Source: Mycobacterium sp.
Lineage (GTDB): Bacteria > Actinomycetota > Actinomycetes > Mycobacteriales > Mycobacteriaceae
Assembly (NCBI GenBank): GCA_029256565.1
Contig: JAQSXQ010000079.1
Location: 1 to 7,227, forward strand
Reading direction: 5' to 3'
DNA length: 7,227 nt
The notes beneath the pieces are model-generated. The model had not been told where the DNA came from. It did no database searches and saw nothing but the letters and a program-made list of their open reading frames with translations. This document shows positions 5,111-7,227 of this stretch, one piece after another. A program made the translations under genes and the position numbers. The first letter of the stretch is position 1. Each line of letters opens with the position of its first letter.

Positions 5111-5605
5111 GTGCGCATCCGCGCTCACCTCCTCGCAGTCGCTGCGGGCCTGCTGGTCGCCGGTACCACCGGCTGTTCATCGGCGGCCGCAGCGGACATG
5201 CAGGTGGGCGACTGCCTCAAGGTCGGGGGACCTCCCGACCGCCCGGAGGCAAGCAAGGTCGACTGCGGGAGCACCGCGTCGAACTTCAAGGTGGTCGAGA
5301 CCGTCGAGAACACCGACGGGTGCCCCACCGACGTCGATTCCTACTACTCGACGATGTCGTCGTTCAGCGGAACCGGCAACACGATCTGCATGGACATCGA
5401 CTGGGTGGTCGGCGGTTGCATGAGCATCGACCCCGAGAACGCCACCGATCCGTTCCGCGTCGACTGCAACGACGAGTCCGCGCCGCACCGCCAGCGCGCG
5501 ACGCAGATCCTGGACGGCGTGGCCAACGTCGATCAGTGCAGCACCGGGGTGGGTTACCCGTACGACGAACGCCAGTTCACGGTGTGCGTCGAGGACGTGG
5601 CCTGA
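5111..5605 (+). CDS. lppU: Lipoprotein LppU with two related cysteine-rich units
   Basis: This 164-residue exported lipoprotein closely resembles M. tuberculosis LppU (Rv2784c) from memory; its function is unknown. A basic N-terminus (MRIRAH) and hydrophobic core lead to the lipobox GTTGC, with C22 as the lipid-modified residue. The mature part has eight further cysteines (35, 52, 71, 93, 103, 119, 143, 159), an even number suited to disulfides outside the membrane. They fall into two similar units. Unit 1 (about 32-97) runs VGDC, then KVDC, GC and ICMDID. Unit 2 (about 100-163) runs GGC, then RVDC, QC and VCVEDV. The VGDC...VxC arrangement resembles the actinobacterial 'septum formation' domain family (tentative). 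The GTG start is 5 bases after the rpsO stop with no clear ribosome binding site, so it probably depends on translation of rpsO. Confidence 0.9.
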   Translation: MRIRAHLLAVAAGLLVAGTTGCSSAAAADMQVGDCLKVGGPPDRPEASKVDCGSTASNFKVVETVENTDGCPTDVDSYYSTMSSFSGTGNTICMDIDWVVGGCMSIDPENATDPFRVDCNDESAPHRQRATQILDGVANVDQCSTGVGYPYDERQFTVCVEDVA

Positions 5606-5625
5606 CCCCTCGCCGCTGCGGGGTC
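5604..5625 (+). terminator. Stem-loop at the lppU stop, possible tail-less terminator
   Basis: GACCCC (5604-5609, beginning inside the lppU TGA) pairs with GGGGTC (5620-5625) around a 10-base loop. No U-tract follows. Mycobacterial terminators often lack one, but a 6-bp stem is modest, so this is a suggestion only. Confidence 0.35.
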
Positions 5626-5642
5626 GGCTGCATGCCGCCATG

Positions 5643-5648
5643 TAGCAT
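5643..5648 (+). promoter_or_regulatory. Candidate -10 box for pnp
   Basis: TAGCAT fits TANNNT and predicts initiation near G5656, just before a strong hairpin. This would give pnp an untranslated leader of about 223 bases. No -35 element of the TTGNNN type is found at the right spacing, so the promoter is tentative. Confidence 0.4.
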
Positions 5649-5655
5649 GAAAGAT

Positions 5656-5878
5656 GTTTTGAGCCGCATCGGCTCGAACGATCGGTGCGATTCGCGCAGA
5701 ACCGCGCGATGAGTCCCAGTGCGTCACCGCCCGCGCCCGAACTCGAATGGGCGGTCTTCGGTAGTGGCTGCCGGATCTCGATCCGGCCGCTTCGATCGAC
5801 GGCCGTCAGGATTTGCCGGGGGCCCGCGAGTGACGTCGCGAAACAGACGAACACGAGAATTAAAGAGGTCAGACACGT
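5656..5878 (+). promoter_or_regulatory. Long structured 5' leader of pnp
   Basis: The 273 bases between lppU and pnp hold no credible gene. They hold four clear stem-loops in a row. Stem 1, 5658-5678: TTTGAGCCG pairs with CGGCTCGAA around a CAT loop (9 bp, one G-U). Stem 2, 5692-5709: TCGCGC pairs with GCGCGA. Stem 3, 5726-5755: ACCGCCC pairs with GGGCGGT around 16 bases. Stem 4, 5770-5787: GCCGGAT pairs with ATCCGGC around CTCG, extended to 5767-5790 across one mismatch. A palindrome GACGGCCGTC follows at 5798-5807, and the ribosome binding site AGAGG is at 5864-5868. Leader hairpins of pnp are sites of PNPase/RNase III autocontrol in E. coli and Streptomyces. A similar role here is inferred. 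Confidence 0.5.
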
Positions 5879-7227
5879 ATGTCTGCAGTAGAGATTGAAG
5901 ACGGCGTCTTCGAAGCCACCGCCGTCATCGACAACGGGAGCTTCGGCTCCCGCACCATCCGCTTCGAGACCGGCCGGTTGGCCAAGCAGGCCGCAGGCGC
6001 GGTCGTCGCCTACCTGGACGACGAGACCATGCTCTTGTCGGCCACCACGGCCAGCAAGACCCCGAAGGATCACTTCGACTTCTTCCCGCTGACGATCGAC
6101 GTGGAAGAGCGCATGTACGCCGCGGGACGCATCCCCGGCTCGTTCTTCCGGCGCGAGGGACGTCCCTCCACCGACGCGATCCTCACCTGCCGCCTTATCG
6201 ACCGGCCGCTGCGGCCGACGTTCGTCTCGGGTCTGCGCAACGAGATCCAGGTCGTCGTCACCGTGCTGAGCCTGGACCCCAAGGACCTGTACGACGTGCT
6301 GGCGATCAACGCCGCATCGGCGTCGACGCAGATCTCGGGTCTGCCGTTCTCCGGCCCCGTCGGCGGCGTGCGCGTCGCGCTCATCGACGGCCAGTGGGTC
6401 GCGTTCCCCACCGTCGAGCAGCTCGAGGGCGCCGTGTTCGACATGGTCGTCGCAGGTCGTAAGACCGACGACGATGTCGCGATCATGATGGTCGAGGCCG
6501 AGGCCACCGACCGGGTCATCGAACTCGTCGCCGGTGGCGCGGGCGCCCCGACCGAGGCCGTCGTGGCCGAGGGCCTCGAGGCCGCCAAGCCGTTCATCGC
6601 CGCGCTGTGCACCGCGCAGCAGGAGCTGCACGAGGCCGCAGGCAAGGAGACGGCCGACTACCCGCTGTTCCCCGAGTACCAGGACGACGTGTTCTACGCC
6701 GTGTCCTCGGTGGCCACCGACGCGCTGTCCGAGGCGCTCACCATCGCGGGCAAGGAAGAGCGCAACTCGCGCACCGACGAGATCAAGGTCGAGGTGCTCG
6801 AGCGCCTCGCCGAGACCTACGCGGGTCGCGAGAAGGAGATCGGCGCGGCGTACCGCTCGCTGACCAAGAAGCTCGTCCGCCAGCGCATCCTGACCGACCA
6901 CTTCCGCATCGACGGTCGCGGCATCACCGACATCCGCGCCCTCTCGGCCGAGGTGGCCGTCATCCCGCGTGCGCACGGCAGCGCGCTGTTCGAGCGCGGC
7001 GAAACCCAGATCATGGGCGTCACCACGCTGGACATGGTCAAGATGGCGCAGCAGATCGACTCGCTCGGACCCGAGACGAGCAAGCGCTACATGCACCACT
7101 ACAACTTCCCGCCGTACTCGACCGGTGAGACCGGCCGCGTTGGCTCGCCCAAGCGTCGCGAGATCGGCCACGGAGCGCTCGCGGAGCGCGCCCTGATGCC
7201 GGTGCTGCCGAGCGTCGAGGAGTTCCC
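5879..7227 (+). CDS. pnp: Polyribonucleotide nucleotidyltransferase (PNPase), 5' part; runs off the window
   Basis: PNPase (GpsI in mycobacteria) degrades RNA from the 3' end using phosphate and can run in reverse to add nucleotides. It is a trimer that often works with RNase E. The window holds 449 residues of roughly 750. The first RNase PH-like core (about 10-235) has the conserved FFRREGRPS at 89-97. An all-helical linker follows (about 245-335). The second core starts at DHFRIDGRGITDIR (340-353) and includes FERGETQIMGVTTLDM and the substrate-binding PKRREIGHGALAERAL (424-439). The catalytic GSNGSTSMG region and the KH and S1 RNA-binding domains lie beyond the window. The ATG at 5879 starts the conserved MSAVEIEDGVFE and follows AGAGG at a 10-base spacing, which is rather long. 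The part seen is intact. Confidence 0.98.
   Translation, partial: MSAVEIEDGVFEATAVIDNGSFGSRTIRFETGRLAKQAAGAVVAYLDDETMLLSATTASKTPKDHFDFFPLTIDVEERMYAAGRIPGSFFRREGRPSTDAILTCRLIDRPLRPTFVSGLRNEIQVVVTVLSLDPKDLYDVLAINAASASTQISGLPFSGPVGGVRVALIDGQWVAFPTVEQLEGAVFDMVVAGRKTDDDVAIMMVEAEATDRVIELVAGGAGAPTEAVVAEGLEAAKPFIAALCTAQQELHEAAGKETADYPLFPEYQDDVFYAVSSVATDALSEALTIAGKEERNSRTDEIKVEVLERLAETYAGREKEIGAAYRSLTKKLVRQRILTDHFRIDGRGITDIRALSAEVAVIPRAHGSALFERGETQIMGVTTLDMVKMAQQIDSLGPETSKRYMHHYNFPPYSTGETGRVGSPKRREIGHGALAERALMPVLPSVEEF

Noticed and set aside
5685..5891. Possible 68-codon leader peptide overlapping the start of pnp
   Set aside because: It starts with GTG without a ribosome binding site and runs through the hairpins. 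It lacks any leader-peptide feature such as runs of one amino acid, so structured RNA explains the region better.
5177..7171. Open frame of 664 codons on the - strand opposite lppU and pnp
   Set aside because: It is antisense to two clearly conserved genes, crosses the pnp leader, and its translation is an Arg/Ala/Asp/His-rich product with no domain. Long antisense frames are expected opposite high-GC genes with G/C-rich third positions.
1..7227. CRISPR arrays, tRNA or rRNA genes, insertion sequences, phage genes, toxin-antitoxin pairs
   Set aside because: No regularly spaced repeats, no transposase or integrase motifs, and no RNA gene were seen. All coding frames with family character are housekeeping or regulatory genes.

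Overview
The window is chromosomal DNA of a high-GC actinobacterium, almost certainly a Mycobacterium or Mycolicibacterium species. From memory, the pptT, truB, ribF, rpsO, lppU, mntR and pnp products are close matches to the M. tuberculosis proteins Rv2794c, Rv2793c, Rv2786c, Rv2785c, Rv2784c, Rv2788 and Rv2783c. Gene order between truB and mntR differs from M. tuberculosis, so this is probably an environmental or fast-growing relative. That placement is inference.

Layout. (1) Bases 1-1577, + strand: the stop codon of an upstream gene (probably pptH), then pptT (phosphopantetheinyl transferase) and truB (tRNA pseudouridine-55 synthase), each joined to the previous gene by a 4-base start/stop overlap. 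(2) Bases 1595-2774: a small SRPBCC-fold gene on the - strand and a TetR regulator gene on the + strand. They diverge from an 88-base region holding a palindrome and facing -10 boxes, and look like a self-contained local regulon. (3) Bases 2775-2945: a non-coding spacer between the converging tetR and mntR genes, with a hairpin right after tetR and a 20-bp interrupted inverted repeat. (4) Bases 2946-3647, - strand: mntR, a DtxR-family manganese-type regulator. A 23-bp near-palindrome covers its promoter. (5) Bases 3728-5605, + strand: ribF (FAD synthetase), rpsO (ribosomal protein S15) and lppU (lipoprotein). (6) Bases 5606-5878: a 273-base gap that I read as the end of lppU transcription followed by a long, hairpin-rich leader of pnp. 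(7) Bases 5879-7227: pnp/gpsI (polynucleotide phosphorylase), cut by the window edge inside the second RNase PH-like core.

Functionally this is mostly a housekeeping neighbourhood. It covers carrier-protein activation for mycolate, polyketide and siderophore synthesis (pptT), tRNA modification (truB), flavin cofactors (ribF), the ribosome (rpsO), RNA decay (pnp), metal homeostasis (mntR), and one accessory TetR/SRPBCC pair. I see no new multi-gene system, phage, CRISPR array or insertion sequence. The items most worth following up are non-coding or architectural: the candidate MntR operator on mntR itself, the large inverted repeat after tetR, the structured pnp leader, and an internal duplication in LppU.
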